Below the pieces are notes generated by a model that was not told the origin of the DNA, searched no databases, and saw only the letters and a list, made by a program, of their open reading frames with translations. DNA of 33,689 bases from Pelargonium nanum (Eukaryota > Streptophyta > Magnoliopsida > Geraniales > Geraniaceae). The DNA lies in NCBI GenBank assembly GCA_036897485.1, contig JAYMTF010000561.1, positions 1 through 33,689 on the forward strand, in the 5' to 3' direction. Of this stretch, positions 11,394 through 26,040 are shown piece after piece; within the stretch, counting starts at the first letter, position 1; each line of letters opens with the position of its first letter. The translations under genes and the position numbers were made by a program.

Positions 11394-12029
11394 AACTTTT
11401 GTGGCTAGGCCAGATGGGTGATTGTGTGCCATGTCCTTGTTTATGCGTGACATTGCAAGTGAAATATGTAGCTTAGGCTGCATAGCTGATCCAACATTTC
11501 TTTTCCTTTTCAGCTCCGAATTAATTTTCTTAATAAAAATTATAGCTACTTCTCATGATCAATATTCAAGAGTTTATTCACTCTATGTTTGAAAAATGGA
11601 ATGGGCATTGTTTGTCGTATGAGTCTTGAAATGAGCTTCCACACTTAGAACTTCTTGGGCGGTACCTAAGGATTGCAAACCCTATTAGAGCACGTTGTTG
11701 TGCAAAACCCAACGTGTGATCCTTGGATTTCACCTCGGGCATGAGAATGAGCATCTCTACAATTGTGAAAATAGGGGTCTACCAATAGGAATTCTAGAGA
11801 CCATTTGAGAGAATTGAGAGACTAGAAATGTGTAAACGGCACAAATGAATTTCAAAATGGAAAAACAAATCCATACCTAATGGCTTGAGGGAGTATTCAT
11901 ACTCACAAAATCAAGATGTTAGGGGTGATGTGATCTCGTGATTGAATTGTCGATAATGGCAAGTGAGATTGTATGATGTCATGAACTACATGATTAGCAT
12001 TTTCATTTGTCGATATTTCGTCTAAATAT
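11394..12029. other. Intergenic between GDPDL and the kinase remnant
   Basis: Holds the GDPDL 3' UTR; an AATAAA-like signal (TTAATAAAAATT) is near 11531. The remainder has no recognisable gene. Confidence 0.5.
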
Positions 12030-12896
12030 AAGTTCGGGGAAGGTGGATTTGGCCCTGTTTATAAGGTATTTATTGAATCTCAATGATCTGTATGCATCTT
12101 TGCATTTGTCACTCTTCCATTGAATGCGGTTTTTCATCTCACTTATTAGAGCTTTTTAGCTGATGGGAAGCACATAGCTGTTAAGAGGCTCTCAAAAGCT
12201 TCTTGTCAAGGTTTGGAGGAGTTCAAGAATGAACTGACCTTAATTGCTAAATTGCAGCATAGAAATCTTGTTATACTCTTGGGCTGTTGTGTGGAGAATG
12301 ATGAAAAGCTGCTTGTATATGAGTACATGCAGAATGGTAGTCTTGATGTCCTTCTCTTTGGTAAGAGTACTACTCCTTGTAAAAAAAACTTATCCGTGGA
12401 CAATTATTTTGGGGCGGAGAGAGTAAATTTTCTTATATTCATTTCTCGTCTAGTAACTTCATATTCTGACATTGAAATGAATGCTAATTAGATGCCACAA
12501 AACGCTCCCAACTAGATTGGAAAACGCGTCTTTGCATCATTCATGGAATCACAAGGGGAGTTTTGTATTTCCACGGAGATTCTCGCCTCAGAGTCATACA
12601 CCGGGATCTAAAAGCTAGCAACATATTGCTAGATCATGAGATGAAGCCCGAAATCTCCGGCTTTGGACTGGCAAGAAGATTTGGAGAACAAAAGCAGGCT
12701 AACACAATGAGAGTTGTGGGCACATAGTAAATTCACAATCTAATACAAAACAGCAAGTGAAACAGTGAGTCCTCCGGACCCAAAACAGACTGCATTTTCT
12801 GCAGGAAGAACCCGAGACAGAACATGTATCTTCTTCGTCCAATGTTCTCAAAATGTTTCCATAAATCAATTGACACTGTCTTCTGTTGTCTCCCCG
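12030..12896 (+). pseudogene. Truncated S-receptor-like kinase remnant
   Basis: Pieces of the kinase region of a G-type lectin S-receptor-like (or related cysteine-rich) receptor kinase. Exon-like blocks: 12030-12065 (glycine loop, FGEGGFGPVYK); 12150-12360 (IAVKRLS with the ATP lysine, then LLGCC and [10 protein letters not shown]); 12492-12727 ([14 protein letters not shown] catalytic loop, activation segment to VVGT, then TAG). These three splice in phase. The metal-binding DFG has become GFG. Homology stops exactly at the GT(Y) before the APE region. The family's C-terminal tail then reappears at 12753-12896 (SPPDPKQTAF and NVSINQLTLS). The extracellular domain, the membrane segment and most of the C-lobe are absent. 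Hence a decayed, internally deleted copy; activity is not expected. Confidence 0.85.
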
Positions 12897-14170
12897 ATAA
12901 TGAACTTGTTTCGTATATGTATAATGGCAAAATGTATATTGAAATCCAATGCATGAGAATGTTTTATGTTCTTGATAAGCTGTTACAAGTTTTGGATTAT
13001 ATGACAAATACACAACATTGTTATGATATCTTTGATACTGTGGGTGTCGAATATGCGTCAGAAGTGGATACTTCGAACAATGTGAGCGTGTCCGTGCATT
13101 GTATCCGCGCATCATACATAGACTTGTATTGATGATATAGAATGGAACGGCTGTTGATGCGTCTTTTTGACTCGAGTCAAGTTGGCACACTAAAATTTGT
13201 TGTCTTCATGTCCAAGAGTCAAGTATATTTTTATAAAAAAATTGATCTTGGGCTTCGCCCCTCATATGGACCATTCTGACATGTGAGAGAGTGGCGCACT
13301 GTTAAGTGGGAAACTGAATGTGTTTTAAGGGGATCCTCAAGCACAAGTATCGAGGAACGGAACCCAGAATCTTGGACTAAGAACTTTTTAAAGAATTATC
13401 TTGGCATGTGGACAAGAAAGACGAAAAATTTAAATGTGCGAACTTAACCCAAATCAAAAAAGCGTATCAACTAATTACATTGCGGGGAAGTGATTTGAAA
13501 TTAAGTCAGCAACATCCTAGTTTATCATGATGACTGACATAGACGTGTCTTGTATCATTGTTGCTTCCCCCAACCAACTTGTGACACCTATTACGTAACC
13601 CCGTTAGAGCCCACCTAGTTGGGTCTGCCACCAACCTCCAAGCAGATGACAATTATTTTGTTGGAGATAAGGATTTTTTTTATTAGTTGTGCTACACAAC
13701 AGATGATAGTTCACTCTTTTAAACTCATATAACACACTTCATATCATTAACAAAAATGCTCGAACCTAAAATCTCAAAATAATTCAAATCGCTTAACCTG
13801 CTTTGATAATGAAGCTAAGGAGTCTGAGTCAAACAATTAGTAGTTTAGACTCAATAAAGAAACAAATAAATAGATATTTCACCTCTTACAAATTCATTGA
13901 GAAACATATGAGCATCAATTCGTGGCATATTCTCATTGACGTGGTTGACTGACTGAATACTTTTTTCTGATAATTATGGACAATATATTAGAGTACAGAA
14001 CATGTTATGCTAACACCAAATTAAATTCTGTAACTGGAAAATAACCTTTGCGCAACTGTTTCTCTATTGGTCTCTAAATTCAGCAGTCAAAACCTCGGTA
14101 TTGCTTAGTGTTGCAGCTAGGGTTTTTCTCAACCTCAACTGAGCTCCTTCTCTCACAGAAAATCTGAATA
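12897..14170. other. Intergenic between the kinase remnant and CNX5
   Basis: No convincing gene; open frames on both strands near 12700-13190 lack any family resemblance. The sequence near 13165-13195 (TTTTGACTCGAGTCAAGTTG) resembles a stretch near 465-495. The last 70 bases are pyrimidine-rich and contain TAGGGTTT, typical of a plant housekeeping 5' UTR. Confidence 0.5.
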
Positions 14171-17100
14171 ATGGAGGCCAACGGAGGAGACGCTTCTCGA
14201 ATTCTCAGCGAACTTCAAGCACTCAAGGCTTCAAAAACAGACATCGAGCATCGAATCTCGCTCCTCGAAGCTCAGCTTGCGGATATCAATCTGCAAAACG
14301 GCGCCGTCACCTCCGATTCTTCTCCTTCAATCTCGGTCGCTGACCACGGCCTTACGCCCGAGTCAATCTACCGCTACAGTCGCCACCTCTTGCTTCCTTC
14401 TTTCGGAGTCGAAGGTTCTTATCCTAATATAGTTTATGTACTTGTTTATGCTTACATATGAGTTAATAGAGTTGAATTGATTTGAATTTTTCATCAAATT
14501 TGAGTTCTTTTTGAATTGCAATTGAAACATAACTTTTTAATTTTAAGTTCCACGATTTCTTTTCTCATTAGTTTGGGTACATTATTTGCTCTGGATTCTT
14601 TGAAATGAACTGTATGTTTGCCTGATTGGTACGATTATCCAGTGAAAGAACTTATAATTAAGGCTCATGTGTTGTGTGAGTTTCAGCTGTTGCTTTTTCA
14701 AACCAAGGTTCTGACATTTTTTATACTACTTCCCACAACTAAGCTCTCTAATGGACTATGTGTTCTTTCCACAAATTTTTAATTACTTTGTATCCTAACT
14801 TGTCTTTAGGCCACAAGTGTTCATAAAGTTCAATTTTTTTTTTTATCCCTAGCTCTACTTGGAATTACAAGTTTGTCTTAGTGTGAAATCGAGAACTTGG
14901 TATTCTGTTTGGAGTTCAGAGTTTGTAGGGGTTGCTTGGAGTCTTGGAGAGAGCCTGTGCTGTACTATGTTTCAGTATCTGTTGCTATTAAAGTTTATTG
15001 CCGTACTCTAATTCATACTTGTGATTAACTGTAGGGCAGTCAAAACTCCTGAAGTCTTCGATTCTAGTAGTTGGAGCAGGTGGTTTGGGTTCACCGGCAT
15101 TGTTGTACCTTGCAGCCTGTGGTGTTGGTAAGATTTTAGGGCTATAAAGATACTAGACACAACTATTGTTCTTATTAATTAATTGGAATTCAAGCCACAT
15201 TGATTCTTTCCTTGAAATATGCGCGCGCACGCACACACATACATACATATATATCTCAAATTGCATCTAACGTAGCCTTTTAAGAGGTATCAATGCTTCT
15301 GCGCTTCAGCTCACTTCTTATGGCATTCATCTCTTTTTCAATTACTCCTTCTGCTTTCCACAACTAAGTTTGTTTTGATGTTCTTTCTAGGTCGTTTGGG
15401 TATTGTCGATCATGATGTGGTTGAGCTAAATAATATGCACAGACAGGTACCATATGTTAACAATAACTTTTTTTTTCCGTTCTCTTTATGTCATCTTTTT
15501 CTTGTTATAATTGGACCTCCATATTGTTGACACATATCACTCACACCCCCCACCTCCTCTTGAAAAGTGATTATTTTTTGTGCTTTTATGGTAAATGTTG
15601 ATAATTTTGTTATTGTACAGGTTATCCACACTGAGGCATATATTGGGCAGTCAAAAGTGAAATCTGCTGCTGCCACTTGTCACTCGTATGGTCAAACACT
15701 TCTGGAATCAATTTCAACTTTTATATCAATTTTTTATATCTCAATTTCAATAAACACTTGATAACCTGTATGGGATGAACTTATCTAAGGATTTCTCAGT
15801 TGCAATGGTATATATTGCTTGTATTTTACATTTATTCTCTTACCAGGATCAACTCCACAATTCAGATTGTTGAACACAGAGAAGCTTTACGTACATCCAA
15901 TGCTTTGGATATTATGAGCAAGTATCCTTTGTAAAGTAAATCTAAAATATTATGATTATCTACATTTTTCTTTATTTTCTTCATATTAAATAAGTACTTG
16001 GAGCTGTTATTGTTTCCATGACCACAATCATTTGCTAGATATGACATAGTAGTAGATGCAACAGATAATGCCCCAAGTCGTTACATGATCAGTGATTGTT
16101 GTGTGGTGTTAGGAAAGGTAACTTAGTTCCTTCTAGTGCTTTTCCTTTTGCTTGATCATACAATGGTTGTGTGCATTGTGTTCTAAAAATCCAGCATGTA
16201 AATAGTGTTTTGTGGAAGATTCTATTTGATTTGGTTAATGAATAATTGATAGCGGTGAGATATTTAGAATCTCATGATTATTGACATTTATTGATGCATG
16301 TCTCAATTAGAATAACTTAATCCTAATCATATATCAAGCCTTAACCATGGGCTGTTTGCTTTTTTTACTATTAGTCAACTCTTGTAATGCCATCCATAAA
16401 TGGATTCTCATCTACTATCCAGCACATCTAAATAACATACCATTTCATACTCTTACAGATAGAATCACTTCTTTGAAGTCTTTGTGCCCCTAAATATTCA
16501 CTCAAATAATTCCATCTATAGTAATTCTAGCTGCATAGAGAGGTACTCATTTTGTTTCTCTGCACTTTGCAACTTTAGATAGTGTCCATAGGGGGTTTAT
16601 ACACATAAAACTTTGCCATTGTTTTTCCACTACACTGCTGCACATTCTATACTTATTGGTTATGTTTGTGGATGCTGTGACTTTGTATGGCTGTTTAAAT
16701 TTTTTGCCTTCTGGCATTCAAGTAGTAATTGCTTACATGTTTATACATGCAGCCACTTGTCTCTGGTGCTGCGCTTGGATTGGAAGGGCAGGTACTGATT
16801 GCATGAAGCTACAGACTTACAGTCACATTCACTTGGAAAAGTCAATAATGTTGTATAGGAAGTCAGACCAATGTTAGTGTTAATTGCGTTAAAATTTATT
16901 GTGTAGCTCACAGTTTACAACTGCAATGGAGGTCCATGCTATCGATGCCTATTTCCAACCCCGCCACCAACAACAGCCTGTCAAAGATGTTCTGACAGTG
17001 GAGTTCTAGGAGTAGGTAAGTGAATATTTCTTGTCATTTATCTTGCTAATTTTAGTGCGATTGGTCAGTCAATCTGTCATCGTAGACCCAGCTTTCTTTG

Positions 17101-19115
17101 AATCTAAACGAATTAGTTGTCAAGTCAGTTGATAATTTTGTCATCTTTCTAGAGTATGAAGCCATGAGTTTTGCCAGGAATTTCTGTATATTGATTTATG
17201 AAAATGTAACAACAAAGGAGTTTATCTTTTATGTGGGTAGTCTGAGGTTATGCTGCACCAATACCGACACGCGACACGATTCGCAACTCGATGGAGTAGA
17301 GTGTCGGTCCTTCATAGGTCTGAGGAGTAGGTGAAATTATTAGATTTCTTGACATGAGGACGCTCTTATAAAATGTGTAATGTGCATTAAGCTATTGATA
17401 CTCCGATAAGGAACTAAGCATTCGAGATGAGTCTTTGTTAAGTTTTGGATGTGCTTCCAAAATATTATCAGGTGCAAGAATGACTTAAGGAAAAAATTCC
17501 CAAGGCTCTAGGAATTTGAAAAGCTTTAATTTACAGATGGAACAAACTAGTAGGAGTTGTCGCTTTATTTTATATGAATAAAGAGATGTTACTAAAGCTA
17601 TGCCTGCTAGAGCAAGGATCTCTCTTATTGTCTACATTGGAGATGCCAGAACATTTTTTTTGTTAGTCTATGCCAGGTTGTTGAGAGTGGCCTTCTGCAT
17701 TATGCTTTTGAATCATTCAATCCATGTTGGAAGTAATTTGTAATTCTCATGTATCTAGACGGATGAAACTTAGCTTATAACTTCGAGCAATGACCTGAAA
17801 CTTGCAGATAACAAGTGCTCAGTTTTCACACCAAATTAGAGTAAAGAAAATATAGAGTTTATGTTGCAATCAAATTCTACTTGCAGGCTCTTACTCCCTT
17901 ATACATCCATTGATAGAATCATGTTTTCATTAATTTTTTATGATCAGTTCCTGGTATCATTGGTTGTCTCCAAGCACTAGAGGCCATTAAGATTGCAAGT
18001 GCAGTTGGTGAACCACTGTCAGGGCGGATGCTTCTGTTTGATGCAATGTCGGCACGGATTCGTGTGGTATGTTAAAACTTGATTATTACACTTTTTTTTT
18101 TTTTTTAGTTTCTTCATGAACTATGACACTTTCGAGTTCTGCAGGTTATATTCATGTAATGTTTTTTATTTTTTACTTTAATCTCAGCTTTATCTTGATT
18201 AAGAGTTAAGACAAGTAGTTAGATTATTACATAGAAGAAATTGTCTTCTGGATATCCGGTGTTCACCAAGTGTCAATCTTTATATTTTAGGAGCACATCT
18301 CTCATTAGACTAATGTACTCAATCCAGAATTTTAGGATCTAGTGAAACCGGATACTGCTTGAATTTTGTATTGGCCCCTAATTAAGCGCCAATAGACCAC
18401 ACATTGATTTGTGTTGTGTTAGTAGTATTGGTACTGCCATACTGAATATTATACATTCATTTGTGACACCAGGTCAAGATCAGAGGCAGGTCGTTACAAT
18501 GCGTAGTCTGTGGAGAAAATGCCAAGTTCAGCAGACAGCAATTTCAAGAATTTGATTACGAGAAGTTCACTCAATCTCCACTTTCTGCAGTACGTATCCT
18601 CCTTGTCTTCCATTTTGAACTACAATCTGATTCATAATTGCAATTTGCAACAATCCTGCTTGTATTATTTTTTAATCATTTTTCCTGCATATTTTCTGAA
18701 CATCAGTGTAACATTCAAATTTTTGCAGACCCCCTTAAAGTTGGACTTGCTTCCGGCCGAGTCCAGAATAAGCAGTAAAGAGTACAATGAAAGAGTTGGT
18801 AAGGGAGAAGCACACGTGCTGGTGGATGTACGACCGTCACACCACTACAAAATTGTTTCGCTGCCCAATTCCTTAAATATTCCACTCGCGAATCTAGAAG
18901 CCAGGGTGCATGAGATCTCGTCAGCTCTCAAAGAAGAGGAAGGACGAAAGGGTTCCGGTTCGGGTGCCAATTTGTACTTAATGTGTAGGAGAGGTAATGA
19001 TTCTCAAAGGGCCGTTCAATGCCTCCAGAAGATGGGTTTCACATCAGCGAGAGACATCATTGGTGGATTGGAGGCTTGGGCACATGAAGTTGATCCAAAT
19101 CTACCGACCTACTAG
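14171..19115 (+). CDS. CNX5: Adenylyltransferase and sulfurtransferase MOCS3/CNX5
   Basis: Eleven exons: 14171-14414, 15035-15127, 15391-15446, 15621-15685, 15847-15921, 16039-16117, 16753-16791, 16907-17015, 17948-18066, 18473-18589, 18729-19115. They join in phase to 460 residues, close to known plant CNX5. The protein adenylates and thiolates the C-termini of ubiquitin-like sulfur carriers: the molybdopterin synthase small subunit (molybdenum cofactor) and URM1 (tRNA wobble-uridine thiolation), in the cytosol. Visible parts: an N-terminal coiled coil (about 10-42), the MoeB/ThiF/E1 fold with GAGGLGS (95-101), zinc-binding CYRC (228-231) and CVVC (303-306), Cys242/Cys245 in the CQRCSDSG loop, and a C-terminal rhodanese domain with active-site CRRGND (Cys418). 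All key residues are present. Start is the first ATG after a TAGGGTTT-containing leader. No damage seen. Confidence 0.97.
14415..15034 (+). other. Intron 1 of CNX5
   Basis: A 620-bp AT-rich intron, donor GAAG|GTTCTT, acceptor ACTGTAG|GGC. Nothing else recognised. Intron 2 (15128-15390) carries an alternating CG/CA/TA microsatellite near 15220-15254. Confidence 0.85.
16118..16752 (+). other. Intron 6 of CNX5
   Basis: A 635-bp intron, donor GGAAAG|GTAACT, acceptor ATGCAG|CCAC. No internal gene or repeat identified. Confidence 0.85.
17016..17947 (+). other. Intron 8 of CNX5
   Basis: A 932-bp intron, donor GTAG|GTAAGT, acceptor GATCAG|TTCC. Around 17255-17330 there is a less AT-rich patch (ACCGACACGCGACACG and its surroundings) that looks like a short dispersed repeat, unlike the rest of the intron. 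Confidence 0.75.
18067..18472 (+). other. Intron 9 of CNX5
   Basis: A 406-bp intron, donor CGTGTG|GTATGT, acceptor CACCAG|GTCAAG. Nothing else recognised. Confidence 0.85.
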
Positions 19116-20024
19116 TGTAGTATAATCCCCCGCGTGATGTATACCTGTTTTCAATTTTTGCTTTAATTTGTGTTAACGACAAGTTTTGTTTCAGTGAAAA
19201 CAAGAAAAGAGATGTAGTTTAGACTGGCTATGAGTGAGATTGGGGTACTGTCCCCTTATCCCCAAGATTGAAATTTTGGGTTATTAGCTTGCAGACAATT
19301 CTTATTGTCCAATTCCCAGAAATGATTGAATTGGTTATATCTTTACATATAAATATGCATATGTTAGGGTTATTAGCTTGCTTAATGCACTTGTTGTCCC
19401 AAAGGATGCAAGTGGTCAGCCATAAGGCCCTTAACGCTATAAAACTGAGGTTCAGTGGTTCGGAGCTCAACCGTGGTTTTCACGCTCACTGAGATTGTTT
19501 CAAAAATACACTATATAGCGAACGTTTTTGACAGACATGTCGGAAATTGGGGATGAACAAAACCCAGTGGTTTGGCATGGATACCTCTTCCAATAAATAG
19601 ATTGTAGGAAGGCATTTTGGACATCAAATTGACTAAGGGACCAGTTTGAATAATTGCCAAAGTTGTGTAGGCTATGCATGCACTTGTAACCTTTATGGAT
19701 TTGACTCTACCCCATGAATACACATCGAACAGACCTACAAGACATTTTATAAGTTGTCTAGGGACGCATAAATAGCTAACAAGCACAACCAAAAACTGGA
19801 AGAAAAGAATAATTAGGGTTTTTCATAAAAAAGAGCTTCATACAAAGACTTTGATTGGAGAGTAGGAGTGTTCTTTTTATGAAAAACACATTTGGATATT
19901 GTTTACTATGATTTGAACTCAAGAAATCAGCTAGAAATTTCTGTCATGGTAACCAGTTCAACCAAAATTTACCAATGAGAGATCAAATATCAAAATCTAG
20001 TGATGAAATGATACATTGCATCTT
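19116..20024. other. Convergent 3' ends of CNX5 and PYRB
   Basis: Holds the two 3' UTRs of genes transcribed toward each other. Reading frames here on both strands have no family resemblance. No terminator-like or repeat structure identified. Confidence 0.6.
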
Positions 20025-22544
<2,520 letters not shown>

Positions 22545-24779
22545 TGCAACAGATAAACCTTCCCTAATAAGACTAACTTGGTGTTCTCAAAGCACTTCAG
22601 AGTACCTATACTAAACATGAATGGCTATTATGGTCAGACAAAATTGCATTTTAGTTCAAGATTACACATTTACACCTGAAAGACATTCATTATAAAGCAA
22701 GTCCGCACATTATTATAATCATGATTAAGCAATTCAAAATAGAATTTTGACATCTAACATTCAAACCTAAAGGAGTGAAAAATTCAGGGCAAGTTTTCAC
22801 GAGCCGAAAGGAAGAAAACCAACAATAAAAACAGAGACAAAGGTAAAAATATCCTTTCCTTCTAATTTCGTAAGCAGTCAAGCTGAGGACAAAATTCGGG
22901 AAAAACTCAATAAAATAAAATAAAATTCCAAAACTTTAAAATCAAATAAAAAGAAACAATAATTTATAACTACTCTAATACAGAATATTTCACACTAAAC
23001 TACACATATCCTATGAACACAATACTTACAAAAATACACAGAAACTCAATACTATATGTTTGGCTGCCGAGAAAACCAGAACTCCGAGAACTTCTTATAC
23101 TATATGTTGAATGCAGGCTTGTTTTGTTCTCCTCAACTAATCAGTATTCTGTATTCCTAACTGAGCCTAACCTATGGATTTTTCATATGAGAAAAAGCTC
23201 TATTTGATTGATTCACGAACAACAAATAATCGAAAACCAATGTTAAGCTTTCACACAGTTTCTCATTAACCAAACAAGAAAAAAGCATAGAAAATAGTAC
23301 TAAAGAATACAGGAAAATTGTAATACAGTACCTGAGAGAAGAAAAACAGTAGGTCGGCGATGTAGTCCTGTTTGTTTGCCAAGAAAATTCTGAGCAGCCG
23401 AGAAAAAAGAAAAAAGATAGGGTAGTGAATTTTGTGCAGTGTGTTTTAATGAAGAGAGCAGCAAAATTGAGGGTTTTCTTCGGGATGGTATTTTTATTTT
23501 TATTTTTTAAAATTGCCTTAGCGCTTAGCCTCCTTAGAGAGCAATAGCAAGAGCTTAAGGGCTTGTTTGTTAACTATGAGAAGAATGAAAATTTTGGTCA
23601 AATGTGAGGAAAAAAATATATAAACAAATTGAGTTTGATTAAAAGACGAAATATACAGCATTAACTTCTTTTTTTAAATAAACAACTTTTAAAAAAAATT
23701 AAAGTTGAAAGTAGACACTTATTTTGCGACGGGTGTAGTAATAACTAATGTAAGAGTTATCGAAAGAGAGTGATATTCAGACATTCTACTTTTAGTAGAA
23801 ACAAAATTATTAGAGAATAGACCTCTTTGGTGGAAGATTTTAACAAAACATATAAGACAATGAATCGTTTGTTGATCCAATGACCCAAGAATACGCAGCG
23901 AAAGAAATCAAAACATCGTTATAACTCTAATTCACTCTTCCAACTCAGAATTTATCCTATGTAGCGGATCATTTTCAACTCAAGAAGTAGACATTAGTGA
24001 AAATTAAAAGATAAAAGAGGGACTGTTAGAGGAAGCTTATGTGCCCCCGGCAATCCAACAATAGTCTGTAATTCAGAAACAGAAACCATATATTGCAATT
24101 TTATATTACAATATCAATTAAATCATGCTTGTATTTGAACTTATTATAGTTCTTTATTCGATATCATTCAATATCATAATATGAGAGTAAACATCAGTAG
24201 ACGCACTGCAGGGTTGTCGTCGCAGACGTTATACATGTCATTTTTTTGGAGTCATCTCAATAGCAAAATTTTGTTTGTTAAAGAAGAAGTGATAATCATT
24301 ACGCATGTTTTGGCCTCCATAGGTAGATAAGGAAAGAACTATTTGTGGACATGTACTAAAACAAACTTTATTCGTTCTACTCATGTTTAATGAAATTCTT
24401 ATATTATTGTTAAAAAAACGTTGGAGAGTACGAAAAGTTTTACCCTTATTTTATTTTATGTAATCAAGTTCTCTCAGTGCATACATTTAGTTAACCTATA
24501 GATTACTCGAAAAAATGTACTTATTTATTTTTGATAATCAAGTTCTTTTTTGCTATACATTTAGTTAACCGGTTATAAACAATCAAGATTACTATTAACA
24601 AAATAATAATAATTAGCTTTTACACACCTATATAATTTTTATAACATACTATATAATAAGGCCAGATAGCAAATGAAGGGTCAATAATAGGTTAACAACC
24701 CAACCAAAATAAAAACACACACACTGCTACATGATATGAGCAAGGTGCTCCAATATTAGTTTATAACACAAAACTTTCA
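22545..24779. other. PYRB 5' leader/promoter and intergenic space
   Basis: On the minus strand a good donor (CTCAG|GTACTG, intron starting at 23332) marks a 5'-UTR exon lying above 23333. A strong acceptor candidate is near 22676 (TCTTTCAG|GTGTAA) and a weaker one near 22606, so the untranslated leader is probably spliced. From about 23560 to 24779 the sequence is AT-rich with nothing recognised; it also covers the 3' UTR of the STIG1-like gene. Confidence 0.5.
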
Positions 24780-25301
24780 TCACACCATTGCAGGATCTGG
24801 TGTCCCATAACCTTTTGGTGGTTGCAGCGGTTGAGGTTTGTGTGACGGCTCAAGCTCGGGCTCGGATTTGGCGTTGAGGTTGGGCGGGCGAGGAGGAAAC
24901 GGGTCAGCATACCCACACAATCCATAGTAGCACCTGTTCCACAATCCACATCTGTTCCCACATGTTCCACAGTTAAACCTGCTGAAGTTGGTATTCACGC
25001 ACAATCCTCTGCAGCATTGCCGAGTAAACCTGCATCTAAACCCGCACAATCCGCAATGATTAACGTCGGAAGAAACATCCACACATCGATTTCTGCAACA
25101 CAACATTCTAGACCCTAACGGACGTCCCTGCCTGCATATCCATGGCCTTCTCGCGCACCCCACAGGTCGCTGGTTGATGGTCACATTCTTGAGCCACAGC
25201 GACGTTGTAGCACCGGGAGGCACTGCATTTGCTTCTTCTATTATAAAGAGTAGTAGTAGGTGCAAAAAGATGGAAACTTGAGCAAATGCAAGCTTCAACA
25301 T
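24780..25301 (-). CDS. STIG1-like cysteine-rich secreted protein
   Basis: An intronless 173-residue member of the stigma-specific STIG1 family, small apoplastic proteins with roles such as stigma exudate control and pollen-tube stimulation. A clean signal peptide (1-26, hydrophobic HLLLLFII then EEANA) is followed by a short spacer. The Cys-rich core starts MLCCRNRCVDVSSDVNHCG and has repeated HCGxCG and CGTCG blocks, ending YYGLCGYA. After the core there is a Pro/Glu-rich tail of about 40 residues. An in-frame ATG 33 bases upstream (25334) is rejected as the start: a TATA box lies only a few bases above it, so it would fall before the expected transcription start. Family call is confident; the biological role of this copy is not known. 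Confidence 0.88.
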   Translation of the reverse strand: MLKLAFAQVSIFLHLLLLFIIEEANAVPPGATTSLWLKNVTINQRPVGCARRPWICRQGRPLGSRMLCCRNRCVDVSSDVNHCGLCGFRCRFTRQCCRGLCVNTNFSRFNCGTCGNRCGLWNRCYYGLCGYADPFPPRPPNLNAKSEPELEPSHKPQPLQPPKGYGTPDPAMV

Positions 25302-25340
25302 TGGTTTCGAATAAGGCGTATAAGGAGCGTGCATGGCGGG

Positions 25341-25347
25341 TTTTATA
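25341..25347 (-). promoter_or_regulatory. TATA box of the STIG1-like gene; decides the start codon
   Basis: CTCTATAAAA on the minus strand. Initiation about 25-30 bases downstream would fall near 25315-25320, between the ATG at 25334 and the one at 25301. This favours 25301, which also gives the better signal peptide. Confidence 0.65.
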
Positions 25348-25821
25348 GAGATGGGGCTCTAGTTTCTTTTAGATGTTGAGAAGCGTGTGGTTGTGTTCAT
25401 GTTTTTCATGCACCTAGATGAGGAGGATGTTTTAAAAGCACTTTTGCTTTTTAACAAAACCTTGTGGAAAGGTGTGACCTACACTCTTACCATATGCTGT
25501 ATAGTCTATCATAACATTTCACACAACAATGATCATCTTCTTTCTCTATAATAGAGTAACAAAGACTCTCATGCAGGTATAATGGTCATAACAAAGCATA
25601 AGACTCTATTCTTAGTAACTTAAAATCCGAAATAATAAAGAAAGTTTAGGTAACAACACCTGCCATAAACACTCTCGGAAACATAGTGAGTAGGGAACAA
25701 TGCTCTAAATAGTCCTGCTTTACTATGCTTAACAATATGCACTGGTTGAATTGTTGGGGAAAAAAATATAACACAAATTATTCAAGAAATAGTATCTAGC
25801 TCTATTTCAACAACAAAAAAA
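25348..25821. other. Intergenic between STIG1-like and bL31 genes
   Basis: Upstream region of the STIG1-like gene and the 3' UTR side of the bL31 gene. No other gene or repeat recognised. Confidence 0.6.
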
Positions 25822-26034
25822 TTATTTTTTATCTTCCACATTCTCGGCATTCTCTAGCCCATAACGGCGCTTGAACTTGGCAATCTGCCCAACATTTGCA
25901 GCCATCTGGCGTCTTGCTCTGAAGTGATACACTTTTCCAGCATTGTGTATTTTGGTCATCATAATGTGCATCAATCTCCCACTCTGGGTTACGTAGGATA
26001 TCCATTGCCTTTGCGGGTGCAATCCTTTCTTCAT
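25822..26034 (-). CDS. Organellar (probably mitochondrial) ribosomal protein bL31
   Basis: A 70-residue bL31-type large-subunit ribosomal protein. It starts MKKGLHPQRQWISYVTQSG and keeps the bacterial L31 pattern of an N-terminal MKxGxHP block and a Tyr/His/Phe core. It has no cysteine, so it belongs to the zinc-free form. No cleavable presequence is visible, as in other short plant homologues that I associate with mitochondria; the organelle is inferred. The ATG at 26034 lies directly after a likely 3' splice site (TTTAG at 26041), and the matching donor (CTCAG|GTACG) is at 27632, giving a 5'-UTR intron of about 1.6 kb. The TTG two codons upstream is not a plausible start. Confidence 0.85.
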   Translation of the reverse strand: MKKGLHPQRQWISYVTQSGRLMHIMMTKIHNAGKVYHFRARRQMAANVGQIAKFKRRYGLENAENVEDKK

Positions 26035-26040
26035 TTCCAA

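Noticed and set aside
12699-13190. 163-codon minus-strand frame and overlapping plus-strand frames downstream of the kinase remnant
   Set aside because: No recognisable domain. The only meaningful reading in this stretch is the kinase tail at 12753-12896 on the plus strand.
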